This document shows positions 10,635 through 21,462 of a DNA stretch of 64,000 nucleotides, in pieces (position 1 is the stretch's first letter; the number at the start of each line of letters is the position of its first letter). The notes beneath the pieces are model-generated. The model saw only the letters and a program-made list of their open reading frames with translations, did no database searches and had not been told where the DNA came from. Source of the stretch: Armillaria gallica (lineage: Eukaryota; Basidiomycota; Agaricomycetes; Agaricales; Physalacriaceae); the NCBI GenBank assembly GCA_037576215.1, contig JBANDB010000007.1, positions 3,751,001 to 3,815,000 of the forward strand. The letters are read 5' to 3'. The translations under genes were made by a program, and so were the position numbers.

Positions 10635-11477
10635 ATGGGAGCCTCACGCAAATTCCCCCACAACACTCCCCCACCTTTCACTCTCAACTCTACCCCATCC
10701 TCTCCTGATATGCCCGCTGACCAATCTCGTAAGAAGCACAAGGGTCCTGCTCATAGTCACATGCTTCTCCAGTCCAAAGCCCCATCCAAGTCCTTGGGCA
10801 AGTTCATTCATCGCAAAGACATTGAGAGGTTCCGTGTCCAGGAGATCCCTGGCTCCAACTCACTTGGAGGCCTTATTGCAGATGTCCCTGCTATCCTCAT
10901 GCTTCATTGTATTGAGCATAATGATCTCCTTTGTCACACCCACAAAACTGAAGGCATTCAGGCTTGTCGCCAGCTTCATCATGAGTCCATTGGGTACTCC
11001 ATCATTGTGGCTTCATACAATGCAGGTGCTGCAGAGGACAAATTTGCTGAGTGGGACAACTCTTCTGGCGAATATCATATCACTCACCTCGATGATCCCA
11101 CCCCCACTGCTCACAAGCTTAAGGTTGACATGCCTATACTTTTCAACCCCAAAACCTTCCAAATCCCTGGCTATGTCATCATTCCAGAACGCAAGTATGA
11201 TGACAGCCAGTTCCTCGGTCATACCCTCTTCCTCAGACAGGAAAAGGCCAAGAATCATGCCATCCAGCGATGCAAGGACAAGCGAGCAGGATTACTCTGG
11301 GAGGAGGACTGTAATGAGCTGTCTGACTTCCTTTCAGACTCAGACTCAGAGCGTCCATTGGAGTTTATCTGGGGCTCATCTAACAATGGCAATGGAGACA
11401 ACAATGCAGAGGGCAATCCTGATGTCGAGGTGAATAGCAAGAAGGAAGATGCCACCATGCAGAATGCGGAAAATTAG
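10635..11477 (+). CDS. Unknown 280-aa ORF downstream of the gypsy chromodomain
   Basis: An intact ATG-to-TAG frame of 280 codons lies between the chromodomain and the LTR, where a third ORF would sit. The N-terminus is Pro/Ser-rich and basic (DQSRKKHKGPAHSH). A middle globular part holds DVPAILMLHCIEHNDLLCHT, and the C-terminus is acidic (SDFLSDSDSERP). No known domain, signal peptide or membrane segment is recognised. It is uninterrupted while the integrase just upstream is dead, which is unexpected in a decaying copy. It could be an element accessory protein or a captured gene; function unknown. Confidence 0.55.
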   Translation: MGASRKFPHNTPPPFTLNSTPSSPDMPADQSRKKHKGPAHSHMLLQSKAPSKSLGKFIHRKDIERFRVQEIPGSNSLGGLIADVPAILMLHCIEHNDLLCHTHKTEGIQACRQLHHESIGYSIIVASYNAGAAEDKFAEWDNSSGEYHITHLDDPTPTAHKLKVDMPILFNPKTFQIPGYVIIPERKYDDSQFLGHTLFLRQEKAKNHAIQRCKDKRAGLLWEEDCNELSDFLSDSDSERPLEFIWGSSNNGNGDNNAEGNPDVEVNSKKEDATMQNAEN

Positions 11478-11608
11478 TCTTGTGACATTTACTTTCTTTC
11501 ATTAACAATTTTGCTTACTTACCTTACATTTTCTTTGAAAAAGATACATTCTACGCTATTCTGTCTTAGCTTCTTGTAGTGCCCAACCTTGTTGGCCAGG
11601 AGGGCATA

Positions 11609-11807
11609 TGTTATGAGTTGGCCTACAGCCCGATACTTTTACCATGCTTTTCTCCTATCCTTTGCCTGTCCGGCTTCCTCCTTCTATTTGATATTCAGGC
11701 AGTATATAAAGAGCTAGTACATGTAGTATAGCTCGGGTTTTCGCAATTGACCAGCCTTTACACCTGTTAGCGACTGCATGAGCTCCTCATGAGAGCAGTG
11801 ACTTACA
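11609..11807 (+). repeat. 3' LTR of the second gypsy element
   Basis: It begins TGTTATGAGTTGGCCTACAG after a purine-containing stretch, has a TATATAAAG box at about 11703-11711, and ends ...GTGACTTACA, giving the expected TG...CA ends and a length of about 199 bp. The partner LTR is missing, so the boundaries are inferred. Confidence 0.6.
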
Positions 11808-12652
11808 CCACCCTCTCACCCCCCAAACTCCAGTCGGAGACCGAGTTCTGACGAGAGGGGTTCAACTTGAGAGGATTGGAATGTGATGCAAGAGGAACAG
11901 TAGGAAGGTAATATTCTTGTGTTCCGAGACGAGCTCTGTCAGCATTACACTGAGCTGAGAGGAGTCTTTCATCTAGATATACACGTGTCTGGAGTTTATC
12001 CCAGTCATGGACATCGTCAAGCATATAGAGGAAATGCTCAACACGAATGCGGTACTGTAAGGCATATATCTTGAAGTCATTACCTGTCAAACCTTTCGTG
12101 GTGTCAATGGCCCATACAGGTGGTCGGAGCTCTGAATAACCGAAGGCCTTGAGTGACGATGAAGCTATTGCACAATGAGTGGCCAATTTGGTGCAAAGTT
12201 CCTGATAGAGGTTCTCGTCCATCTTGTAGACGATGTCTTTAGTGAACGTAGTGCAGGTGAAAACGGACATGAGCAGGCGATCTAGCATCCGCGTTTCTTC
12301 CGAAAAGGTATCCGTATACTGATGGTGGGTCAGTACATGAGCACTGGCAGTTTGTAGGCCATTCCCGAGTTTCTTGTTCCTACCAAGCTTAAGAATCTTT
12401 ATAATTCGATCCTTGCGCCCCTGCAAATATGAAAGTTCTGTGAGGGTGTAAAGGGGAATGCAAGATGGCCACAAGCGAGTAACTGTCTTTCCACCAGGTC
12501 GACTGGCAACACGAGCAGTGCTAGAGAATCCGGAAAAGTGAATAAGTCGTTGGACAGATGATGAGATTGGGGAACAGATTGTGAAGCAAGCAAATGGATC
12601 GGTGAACTGGGTTCAGACATTGTGCTTAAATCCAATGTGAGTAGGTATGATA
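11803..12652 (-). pseudogene. Unknown gene truncated by the LTR
   Basis: A minus-strand frame of about 220 codons (12474-11803) follows a start-proximal frame (12652 to about 12500) in a different phase, so at least one frameshift is present. Readable parts include YKMDENLYQELCTKLATHC and VWAIDTTKGLTGNDFKIY. No family is recognised. The frame ends within LTR bases (stop formed at about 11803-11805), so the natural C-terminus was probably removed by the retrotransposon insertion. It could instead belong to another element. Confidence 0.4.
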
Positions 12653-12843
12653 AAGTGCTGATGTGAGTAGGAAATAATGGATAAATCGATTCCCTCTACA
12701 AGGTGGTCCCAATGTGTCCACCAAAGTTGAGAATCAGAGTATTTAGAGTAATACACGAAGTAAAGAATACTTGAGTAAAACCCCAGTTGTGAGCGAGGAT
12801 GTCCTAAAGCTGAGTTCCAACCACCAAGAGGGATCCGATAGGG

Positions 12844-12975
12844 TGCTAACAAGTGCTAGGTGTAGTTAACGAGGGCGTCAGCAAGCGCTAGGCGTAACTG
12901 ACAAGGTTTCCGACAAGCGCTAGGCGTAGTCGGGAAGCAGTTGACTGGCAAGCGCTGGGCATAACCGATCAAAGA
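12844..12975. repeat. Tandem hairpins with a constant loop and changing stems
   Basis: Four units follow each other at about 30-36 bp spacing, each with a core close to AAGCGCTAGGCGTA. The flanks form different inverted stems: GCTAAC/GTTAAC (12845-12870, one mismatch), GTCAG/CTGAC (12877-12902), CCGAC/GTCGG (12910-12933), and a weaker fourth around 12945-12972. The stems change while pairing is kept. Confidence 0.6.
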
Positions 12976-13224
12976 TGCTTAAATCACACAGTGAAGTGGA
13001 CTTCGAAGAGTAGTAAAATTAGATTAGATTATACAATAGTACAGACTGTGATTATATACTAGAGGTTTCGAGTCATTATTGTTCTACAATGTTCTACTGT
13101 ATTCTGGTGTCTGTAGGAAAAATAGAGAAAGTAAGAGAAGATACGAGCGAGTCACCTTTGAGACCGAGAAGCCCGAGTACAGGCATATGTTGACTCATGA
13201 GCCGAGTCGGCAGGTACCTGATAT

Positions 13225-13840
13225 CCATAACAGGTAGACTCAGACGAACTTGCGGTGTGATACTTTAATGGCGGCCTTCTTTTCAGAGACGCAGTTGGGA
13301 ATGAGAGCACTGATAAATTAACAGTCAACGAGAAAGCCGAATGCTCACTCATACTCATACTTCTCCTGGTGCTCCAATTTTCTGCGCTTAACGGAGCGGA
13401 TGTGACGACGGCACAGGAAGTAAGAAGACGTCGGACCTTAGGAGCCTTGGTGTAGGGCTTCACGTTCACGAACAACGTACTTGCGGACATCATCCTCTTT
13501 GGACAAGTTGAACATCTCGTTGCTCGCTTTAGACCGAGACGCTGCCAGGTATTTCTAAATTCGCGCCAGTAGATGTAGAAAACGAAGCTAAAGTGCACAC
13601 ACCAGCCACTCCCTGCTTCACGATGGCCAAACTCAACACGGCGATATCCGGGCCCACTATACATCCACAGGCAGACTGTTGCTTCTTCTCATCCATCCGA
13701 CGAGTGGCCGTCAGACATTGATAGATGGACAGGGTAGGGAAGGAGCACACCCTGCTTCATTACTTGTCGTTTCCGCCAGTAATCCGGAAGACGTATCCTT
13801 TGAGCTCTTCAGGAATGCTTCGACTTAGGTCATATTTTTG
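13225..13840 (-). pseudogene. Ribosomal protein eS6 pseudogene, unit A
   Basis: On the minus strand the pieces appear in eS6 order: ELKGYVFRITGGNDK, then GCIVGPDIAVLSLAIVKQG, an apparent intron, LEIPG, an LSKEDD-like piece shifted in frame, and VKPYTKAPKVRRL. eS6 is a small-subunit ribosomal protein. The start exons are missing, the frame changes several times, and the C-terminal part reads out of frame. The intron is kept, so it came from genomic duplication rather than from a processed mRNA. Confidence 0.8.
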
Positions 13841-13904
13841 CATATAGTGCTTAATTTGTAAATGAGCGGTCCGACCGCTGGGTGTGAGTATCAGAGTGGT
13901 TCAT

Positions 13905-14420
13905 AGGAGAGGTGCGTACCGGATAAACCCGGGCTTCAAGCCGTCTTTGCTTTTGCTTTCTGTCATTCCGAGTGATACGCTATTGCACCTGCCTACGCGT
14001 TTTTGAAAATCTTGACAATTTCACGAACTCAAGCTTGACGGTGCTCGTGCTCCGTTTCAGCGAGCCGGTCGATGTCTTCGCTCAAATCCGAAAGTTCACG
14101 CTCTTTTCAAAAAATCTGGATTCAGCTCTCCTTTCGCAGACTCAATGACCTACATAGGATAGTTTTCGTTACAGTGTCGTTGGGATGAACCAATGATTCA
14201 GTGTCGTGTCTTGCGGCTTCCACGAACCCCTGTTTCTCCATTTTATCTGTTATTCAGCGTTTCTCGCTTCCCAGTTTTCTCTCCTCTGCTCTTCATCAAT
14301 GGCCTCGGCAAGGTGTCCGCAGACGGGTTACATTTGCCGGAACTGGGAGCCTGCATACTCGATTCGAAGAGGGCATGGAATCCACAAGAGGAGGTGAATA
14401 ACGAGACTCTGTAAGGTTAC
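13905..14420. repeat. Block P copy 1 (unit A)
   Basis: Starts at the recurrent word GCGGACCGGATAAACCCGGG, holds the motif CCTGCCTACGCGT...ATCTTGACAAT, and ends with a stretch around GTTGGGATGAACCAATG. The same block recurs at 18285-18960, 25070-25960 (broken), 34285-35060, 41645-42520 and 59150-59900. No consistent reading frame is shared, so it is probably non-coding. Confidence 0.65.
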
Positions 14421-14514
14421 CCTGGCGGATAAATGAACCGAACTACTAGAATTGACATTTAAAAAGACTTACGGTCCAAGGGTTCCCGGTTGAATGTGGG
14501 AGGAAGTGACCCCT

Positions 14515-14645
14515 CCAAGCAAAGTGTCGCAACGCACACGCACACGCACCCATCCATGGGAGGGCGCGCGCTCCGATCTCTGGCTGGGAGTCGAACCCGG
14601 CCATCGCAGCGCGCTCCACCGATATGCCAACAGAGAGCTGACACG
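14515..14645 (-). ncRNA. tRNA-like unit U1
   Basis: On the minus strand an A-box-like CTCTGTTGGCATATCGG (14618-14636) is followed by a B-box GGGTTCGACTCCC (14585-14597). Both lie in a tRNA-like layout, followed by a GC-rich CGCGCGCCCTCCC segment and a decayed T-run near 14518. The palindrome CGTTTATGTAAACG lies about 40 bp upstream (14674-14687). It is homologous to U5 and U8. Probably an RNA polymerase III unit or SINE; the terminator looks lost in this copy. Confidence 0.5.
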
Positions 14646-15069
14646 GATGCTGCTTCGCTGGTATAAGGTGTCGTCGTTTATGTAAACGGGATATAAGAGC
14701 AATGTTGTGCCCTAGGACCAGGGTGTGCAGTCAAGTATAGGGAAGAATGATTTTGAGTCGAAAGTCCATTTCGCCGTGGTGATTCGTTTATGTAAATGGA
14801 TCCGCGTCTGCGGAGTACATGTCGCCTCGGGAGTCTGTAACGTATATGTATCTTGTATCGATGGCCTGAAGTCCTTCACTTGAAGGAAGCGCCGGGATAC
14901 TGTTAGAAGATGGAAAATGCATTGAGGCTACTTGCATCACATGATAAATCGACAGGAATGAGGCCGACGATGGCAATGAGTCGCGAGGTTTAGAAACAAC
15001 CGCTGGGTACGAGGGCTAGCCCGAAATTACAGGTATACCCTGCCTTCCCAAGCACCAGAAGCAACATGA

Positions 15070-15200
15070 AGTAAAAGGTTTCACAATACACGCCCTCCCG
15101 TATTGAGAAGGGCGTGTGTTACGACCTCTCTCGCAGGGAATTGAACCCAACGACGAGAAGCGACGAGGCCGCTTCTCCGATATACCATCAGAGAGTTAAC
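15070..15200 (-). ncRNA. tRNA-like unit U2 with anticodon-like arm and terminal hairpin
   Basis: On the minus strand: an acceptor-like pairing CTCTCT/AGAGAG (15190-15195 with 15126-15131), an A-box-like CTCTGATGGTATATCGG (15177-15195), and an anticodon-like arm with an 8-bp stem and a 7-nt loop (15155-15162 with 15170-15177). A T-arm/B-box GGGTTCAATTCCC follows (15136-15148). Next come a perfect 9-bp hairpin (ACACGCCCT with AGGGCGTGT, 15088-15117) and TTTT (15073-15076). This order is what a Pol III transcript with a hairpin tail would show. Confidence 0.6.
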
Positions 15201-15529
15201 GGCCGTCCTACAATGAACTATATCACAGCCATGTAAAGGCGCCGTCGAAGAAGAGAGGGCGGGCCGTAAACGGAGGCTGGGACGATGGTAGCTTGCCATC
15301 CCGAAGCAGGGTGTCCACGGTCGGAACAGGCAGGAAAGGAGATGAACGAGGAACGCTGAATGAAAAATATAGGATACAGTGAGCTAGCTGAATGCGAAGC
15401 GAAAGGAGGAAGCCTACTCAGAAAATCAAACGTACGGGGCCCGAGATAAGTCTGCCTCATGTTCTTGCAAAGAAGAACTAGATGAAAATGGGACGTCGAG
15501 CCGGAGATGAACGAAAGAAAGGATCACCC

Positions 15530-15660
15530 TGGACAAAAACAATGCGCAACGCACGATCTCCCTTCGTCGGGAGAGCGCGCGCTGCGATCCCTCTCGCTGG
15601 GAGTCGGACCCAGCCTGCGAACACGTCGCCGATATGCCAATGGAGAGCTGACAGGATGAG
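15530..15660 (-). ncRNA. tRNA-like unit U3 with hairpin and T5
   Basis: On the minus strand: an A-box-like CTCTCCATTGGCATATCGG (15629-15647) and a T-arm CTGGGTCCGACTCCCAG with a perfect 5-bp stem and 7-nt loop (around 15598-15614). A hairpin TCTCCC/GGGAGA (about 15557-15574) and TTTTT (15534-15538) follow. A one-mismatch copy of the upstream palindrome is at 15684-15697. It corresponds to U10 in unit D. Confidence 0.6.
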
Positions 15661-15699
15661 GCTTCGCTTGCATTACATGGCATCGTTCATGTAAACGCG

Positions 15700-17330
15700 G
15701 AAGCTCATGAACGCTGTGCCCCACACCTAGGGTGTACAATACGGAAGAGCGATGGTGAGTGGAAAGACGGATGGAGAAGTCGTTAGTTGGAAGATAATCG
15801 GTGAAGGTGGCTCGTTCGACAGCGGGGTTCATTGATATAGTGGAGAGAATCTCCACAGAGACCTTGGATGTCGAACGTTATACGGGAATGCCATCGATGC
15901 CAACTGATAGTCTTGCACGGCTGATGGAGGGAGGGAGGGAGAGAGAGAGCGATGTGAGTTGCGAATCATATCCAGAAGAGTTAGGCGTGTGCGGATGGTC
16001 GGTTGCGCATGAGACTCGTACGTCGGTGAGGGAACATGGCGATAAGGAATAATGGCGACCTGAGGCTTGGTGGAGCTTTTACTACTAGGGAATCCACGAT
16101 ATGGGCTGGTTCTATGGGCCACTCTGGGTGTTGGTCGTTCCGGGAAAAGCGAGTCCGATAGAGGTTGCGCACTTCGCCCCAAATTATGACTATACAAGTC
16201 CTCCAAGAAGGAGTAGGCGCCTGTTCTGTCGTTCCATGGACATCAGTCGCAGCTGTTGAGTCCAACTGCGAGGTTTCCGTCAGCTCTGATTCCTCCTGTT
16301 TCTCCAGATCCTCCTCCCGCCCTCTGAAATACCATACGCGGATGCATGGGTTGATAGCAAGTTTGAGGAGATCGGAGGTCTACGAGATTGAGGGTAAGTT
16401 CGAGGTTTGTTCGCGGAAGGGAGACATAACCACACATGCACAGTCGCTGGTCAGTCTCACAGACAACCTATACGGGAAGCTAGTTGATGCGATTACATGA
16501 CATAGGCGAGCGAGTGCGTAGGCGTCAGGTGGGAAAGCTGGGAGAATCGCAGGTTGATTTCACCAGATAGAATCAGCTATCAGCGAGCGATTCGTCTTCC
16601 ATTACAGGAAAACCGATAGTCTCATCCACGCGTTAATGAAACGAGGATGAGACTCGACGACGACGGACTGTAGAAAATTGGTTTGTTCGGGATGTCGTCC
16701 AGAGCGACCACGGAGAATGAGTGTACATGTCCAAGCCAAGAGTATTAAGATGTCCAATGACGGGAGCGGCGAGATGTCTAAGAAGTGGAAGCTCGCTAGT
16801 TGGTGGTCGAGGTGCAGGTACGGTCCGAAGTCCGAAAGTCTGAAATGTCGACCGTGGGAATACCTTTGCCACCCTCTCGCTCCTCCAACCGCATCGCAGG
16901 CGCTATCGTAAACCCACCTGAATCGACCACGACTTCTTTAGACCCTTCCGGCAATAGACCTTCTCGAAATTCGCCGCCCTGCCGGCCCTCTCGAGTACAA
17001 TTTCCATGGAGTCTTTGGCAGAGCAACTCGGATAGCTAGACTAGTACTGTCCGCTCCCTCGTTGACGTTGGCGTCGGCCACCATCTGGGAGTGCAGACTA
17101 GGTTTTACAGATACGGCTATCCAAGTCACTTTGGGCCAAAGCGAGTGCTGACCACCGAGCGACTCGCGCATGAAGACCGTTCTTGGTGCGTTATACATTC
17201 TCAGGCGCTCATATACTATTGATATAATCTTTAGTATGCACCATCAGTTCACTTATCTAGCACGCTCTTTGCACTGTCAACACAGCTCAGCCTAGCCTTA
17301 TCGATGCTCGGACTCTAGGCATTGCTTCCG
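15700..17330. other. Non-coding stretch shared by the units (unit A)
   Basis: This block is homologous to 30160-31310 (B) and 43730-45080 (D). It holds short frames on both strands that are not conserved between copies. Recurrent words include a GAGGTTTCTCTCAGCACCG-like segment and a GGTCCGAAGTCCG segment. No gene is recognised. Confidence 0.5.
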
Positions 17331-18160
17331 CGGACTCGACTAGTGTTCTTCGGCGCTCGAGCTACAGTCCTTCACATAGACCAGGATGGCCACTGAAACT
17401 GTGAACCGGGACTTCTGCAACTCGTATGAAAGAGCATCTCATCCGTCGTGAGTGCATCGTCAATCTACTGGCATATTTTCATAGACACATTTCTTAGCGG
17501 CTTTTGCTCGTCTTAGAGTTCCTCAGATCTATATTCCAGGTATCATCACTTTCCGCGCGCAAGGAAGATTAGACTCTATGAGACTTAGAATTGCGGAAGG
17601 TGTGCTCTCTTTTATACCCACCGCATTTTCTCGTCGACTAAGCAATGTCGTTCAGGATGCTTGGCTCATACGTGTCATGAAGTACTTCAAGAATTGACCT
17701 TGACTAGCGTACTATGCAGAATTTGCACTCGGCTAGTATACGGCACAGATGGCCAGTTAGCGGATTCGGGGTGGGTCGACTCTCCTTTGGATGTTTTCAT
17801 TTGGAACTAATCAATGCCGCGATGTTGGTAGACTCGTATTCATTTCCAGTCCTTCATCGACGACCCATCGCAAAGTAGAACACACCTTCATTGACCATAC
17901 TCACCTTGCCACCGGACGCTACCATCGGCCTGCAGAGCACGGCCATGATGCCTCTTGCAGGACGGCGACGATATGCTCTTCTTGCTGGATGACGACAGTT
18001 GCGGCGGCACATCAGAGTCGTCGGGGTCGACTTGGCCGACGAATATCCAGGAGGGTCGTAGAAATGCCACTGCGCTTGAAGCTTAGAGAGGGCAGACTGA
18101 AGTCCGAAAGGGAGCACATAGATTCTGCGATGGACGTATCTCCAGTGGCGTAACATGCTG
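17330..18160 (+). pseudogene. Gene X copy A, internally deleted
   Basis: The first exon reads from an ATG near 17385 and contains NSYERASH, ending at a GTGAGT donor. Later exons align with copies B and C up to the DDD-containing segment near 17990. Sequence then jumps directly to the stretch that precedes block P, so the 3' exons present in B, C and D are missing. The protein family is not recognised. Frames are broken by stops. Confidence 0.5.
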
Positions 18161-18284
18161 CTCTACGCGTATAGAACGCTCCGATCGAGTGGATTGGTTT
18201 GCTACAGACACATAAACGTACTTGAATTGACAATGGACGGTCAGTCCTCTGAATATCAGAAAACACGCAGAAAGATGGTGAGGC

Positions 18285-18960
18285 GAGTCGGGGATGCGGA
18301 CCGGATAAACCCGGACTTCCTTTTGATCAACGTTGCTTTCACTTCCACTGGCATTCCATTTCCTCAGCTTCTTACGACAGGTCATCATCGGCCCCTGCTA
18401 TACCACCGCTACATTGTATGAACCTCGTTCAATACTGGATAAGGAACCACAGAGAGAGGAGAAAACCCGAAATTATTCTTCCAACGAGTACGAGCTTCTT
18501 TCCGTTCTGCATCGTACGAGACTCGGTACGAACGCCGCTATTCTGATAACTTTTCTGTGTTCTTGACGTCTTTTCAGCTGTCCCTGTAGAGGCAAAGCTC
18601 CCATCCCGCAATATCAAACCTGGTTGGCGATCGTCAGGGGACTTGACGGTTCGATGTGCCTGCCTACGCGTTATTGGGAATCTTGACAATCTCATGAACC
18701 AAGGCTCACTGGTTCTCCGTTCTCACTTGTCCAGTATATCGACGTTTCATGATACTTGAATGGACGACTCTCAAAGAATTTAACGATCTTTTTGAAAAAC
18801 CTACATTCCGCTCTCCTTTCTCAGACTAGTAGCGGTATACACTTGATATGTCGGCGTGCTAGGACTGTCCGGGTCGTTGAGACCAACAATGTCAGCCTTG
18901 CGCTTCGTGGTATTTCCAGAAATCCGCGTTTCTTCAATTTATTTGTTGGTTAGGAGGCGT
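18285..18960. repeat. Block P copy 2 (unit A, before the NLR)
   Basis: Same block as 13905-14420, here between gene X and the NLR genes. It contains the GCGGACCGGATAAACCCGG start, and the TACGCGTTATTGGGAATCTT motif near 18663-18690. Confidence 0.65.
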
Positions 18961-19925
18961 TTCTCGCTTTTACCGTTCATGAGATAATGATGCGGTAAAG
19001 GTGAGTACAGTTCGCTACGACCGCGTTTGACGCCTAAAATCTAATAATCAACCAAGATCCCGACTTGGACATCTCATCCTCAACATGATTATCTCTCTTC
19101 AGGTGTGTAGCACTAGCATTTACTCTGTCCTCAAGATATGCGAGATGGATACTGAGACTTTTCTTCGCAGACATGACCACTTTCTTCTGAGCACGGCGGC
19201 ATAGTTTCGTGTTTCATCTTCATAACATCTTGTCCGCGTAGTAATCGAACATCCGAAAATGTCCTTGCTTATAATCGTGCTGTTTACGCCACAAACCCGA
19301 AACTCTTGACCGGCGTCTGTCTGATCTTGAGCGGTAACACGATATTCAGTTTTTTTGGTGGGTTATTCGGATGATTAAGCTGGATTACTCGGCATCTGCG
19401 GCTTGTTCAAGCTACTCACAAAAATTCAACAACTGTGGGTGGTTGTGGGGTAGACCGACCATGCGGAAGGCTGCAAGAGAAATTCCATCTTGTCAACGAT
19501 CCCCCGATAGCCGCGCAATGATTGGCGCCTGGAGCCAACGATGGACCTCTCAGATGCTTCCTCGCCGTCTATATACATCGCTCGACACCTCCGCAGCTTG
19601 ACCTTGCTCTGAGTCGTGGCCTGGGTACCAAGTGTGCAATCCTAGTTGATATCTAAATTAATGCTAATCATCAGTTACAATTCCATAGACTTGCGCTTGC
19701 CTTGGTGTAATACCAACTAACGGTAGACCACCAAGGATCTTGTGATTTTCTCCTTTCTCCGCAGTGAAGCAGTGGTCACAGCTTACAGCATCTTCGCATA
19801 AAAGCCCGACCCGTGATGCTGTAGAAGTGCTGTAGAACTCTAGACACAAAGTTCACCGCATGGTGTATACAGCTATACACAACGCTTTCTCTTCCATTAC
19901 ACCATCATCATCGAGTGCGTGAGCA
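18960..19925. repeat. Block Q and NLR upstream region (unit A)
   Basis: The block is homologous to 35060-35980 (B) and 59940-60825 (C). It contains GGTGAGTACAGTTCGCTACG, a GATCCCCCGATAGC word and, near the 3' end, the CACTGCACC-type leader just before the NLR start codon. It is likely the NLR promoter and leader by position; no gene is seen. Confidence 0.55.
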
Positions 19926-19930
19926 TTGAA

Positions 19931-21462
19931 ATGGACAACCAGTGAGTCCCTTCACGATTCTTAGATTCGTTTTTACTCACAAAGGATGAACAGATATCGC
20001 TTTCGTCGGATCAAAGGTATAGTCACTTCTACTTTCACATTCGCGAACCTTTCGCTGAGCGCTCTTATTAACTAGCTATCGAACTACTCGACCTACCCCC
20101 AGAATGGGATAAACGGTCGTATCATCTCAAATTCTTTGCGGGAAATGTCTCCAAAAAGACCAAGACGTACAAGGTGAAGAAGAAAGACCGTGGGACGACC
20201 TCGACGCCCAGATGGACACTTGATCTTGATCTGTAAGGGCACCAACATATCATATGAGTCGTAGCTCATTGCATATTCAGGAGTACCATCAAGGAGTCCG
20301 AGACATTTCAGGTGGACGTATACTACCGTCAGGACAAGGGGGAGTATCGAAGTCTTTGTTTTTCTGAGGGATTGATCCGAGAGATTCTGATCGGTGAAAA
20401 AAACAGTAAGCACCTTGCACTCTCCGCCGTTAGTATCTAAACTTTATGCGCTAGCTATCATCATCATCATACCCATACGTAGCAAGCTTTCCTATGCCAA
20501 TGTATCTTTAAAGATCTTCCGGGAAGACGCCACAGACTATTCTCCTATCACCCAATCGGCAAGTGAAGACCAAAACAAGTCGACCACACCCCAGAGCAAT
20601 CCATCGAATACTGCAGATCCCGAAAGTCAGGGCGCCTTAGACTTGTCAGGTCTGCAACCCAAGGAAATCTTTGCGGGGTCCATGGAAGATTATTGTGCAG
20701 CTGCAGGAAAAGTCGTCGACGAAACTGTCGAGCCTAATGAACCCTCGGAATGGATCTGCAAATTGATTGATGGTATTGATATTGTGAAGGGCATGATTGA
20801 TGTAGTCAAAGATGTGAGCGGATTCCTTACGATCAATTTCTACGTTCTAATTGAGCACTCCTAGATACATCCTGCTGCCTCAGTAGCATGGGCCATTGTT
20901 TCCATGTGTGTTAATGTACGTACTCGCCTTGTTCAAAGCAAGAAAACTAGCTTATCATGCCTTTTCGGATAGATCTTGAAACAACAGAGGGAACGACATA
21001 AGATTGTACTCCGGCTGTACAGAATTATGATCACAGCTTTCAAAGCAGCGAGCGACGATCGACTGCTATGGAAGCGAAAGCGGTTGGAGCCGATCTATAC
21101 GTCACTGTTCGAGACCACGATCGAGTGTGGGCCGCTCGTCAGCAGATATATGAACAGGAACCACGTTGGTGAGTACATTGTTCATTTTCAAAAGGGCAAT
21201 ATCTAAGACACATTTTAGGACGCTTCTTTTCTCTGGATGTGTCTCACCAAGCAGAAGAATTCATTCAAGTATTTACAAATTTGTGGAAGCAACTGGCTTC
21301 GGGTGTTGCAAAGGACACGCTTGTCATGACATTGGATGTCAGAGCCCGTGTTGATATGCTTGGTACTACGCCATCTTCGATTGACTCACAAATGCACTCT
21401 AAGCCCGATCTGAGCAGGCATGCAGATGTCGCTCCAAGACCTCAAGTCCTCGCAGCAGCTTG
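19931..21462 (+). pseudogene. NLR N-terminal fragment (C2-like plus helical region, no NACHT)
   Basis: The exons follow those of the complete copies: a short ATG exon (19931-19941), RFRRIK, a C2-like domain (AIELLDLPPEWDKRSYHLKF; TPRWTLDLDL; SETFQVDVYYRQDKGEYRSL), then a Ser-rich acidic linker. The helical region HPAASVAWAIVSMCVN and the AEEFIQ segment follow. Splice sites are intact. The copy ends where the NACHT exon should begin: just past a degenerate GCAGCTTGGTC the sequence becomes the leader of the next NLR copy. It is a product of partial tandem duplication. A short C2-only protein could still be made. Confidence 0.75.

Larger units (their letters stand above)
9500..11807 (+). mobile_element. 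Second Ty3/gypsy element, 5'-truncated 3' half
   Basis: The plus strand carries a decayed integrase core and chromodomain (9510-10590), an intact extra ORF (10635-11477) and a 3' LTR (11609-11807). Gag, protease and RT are absent, and the left boundary fades into unclassified DNA near 9500. The right end of the LTR sits on the 3' end of a minus-strand gene. Confidence 0.8.

Noticed and set aside
15070..15200. A genuine tRNA gene at the tRNA-like units
   Set aside because: The D-arm overlaps other stems, position 33 is not T, the acceptor is only 6 bp, and a hairpin plus T-run follows directly. A tRNA-like or SINE unit fits better.
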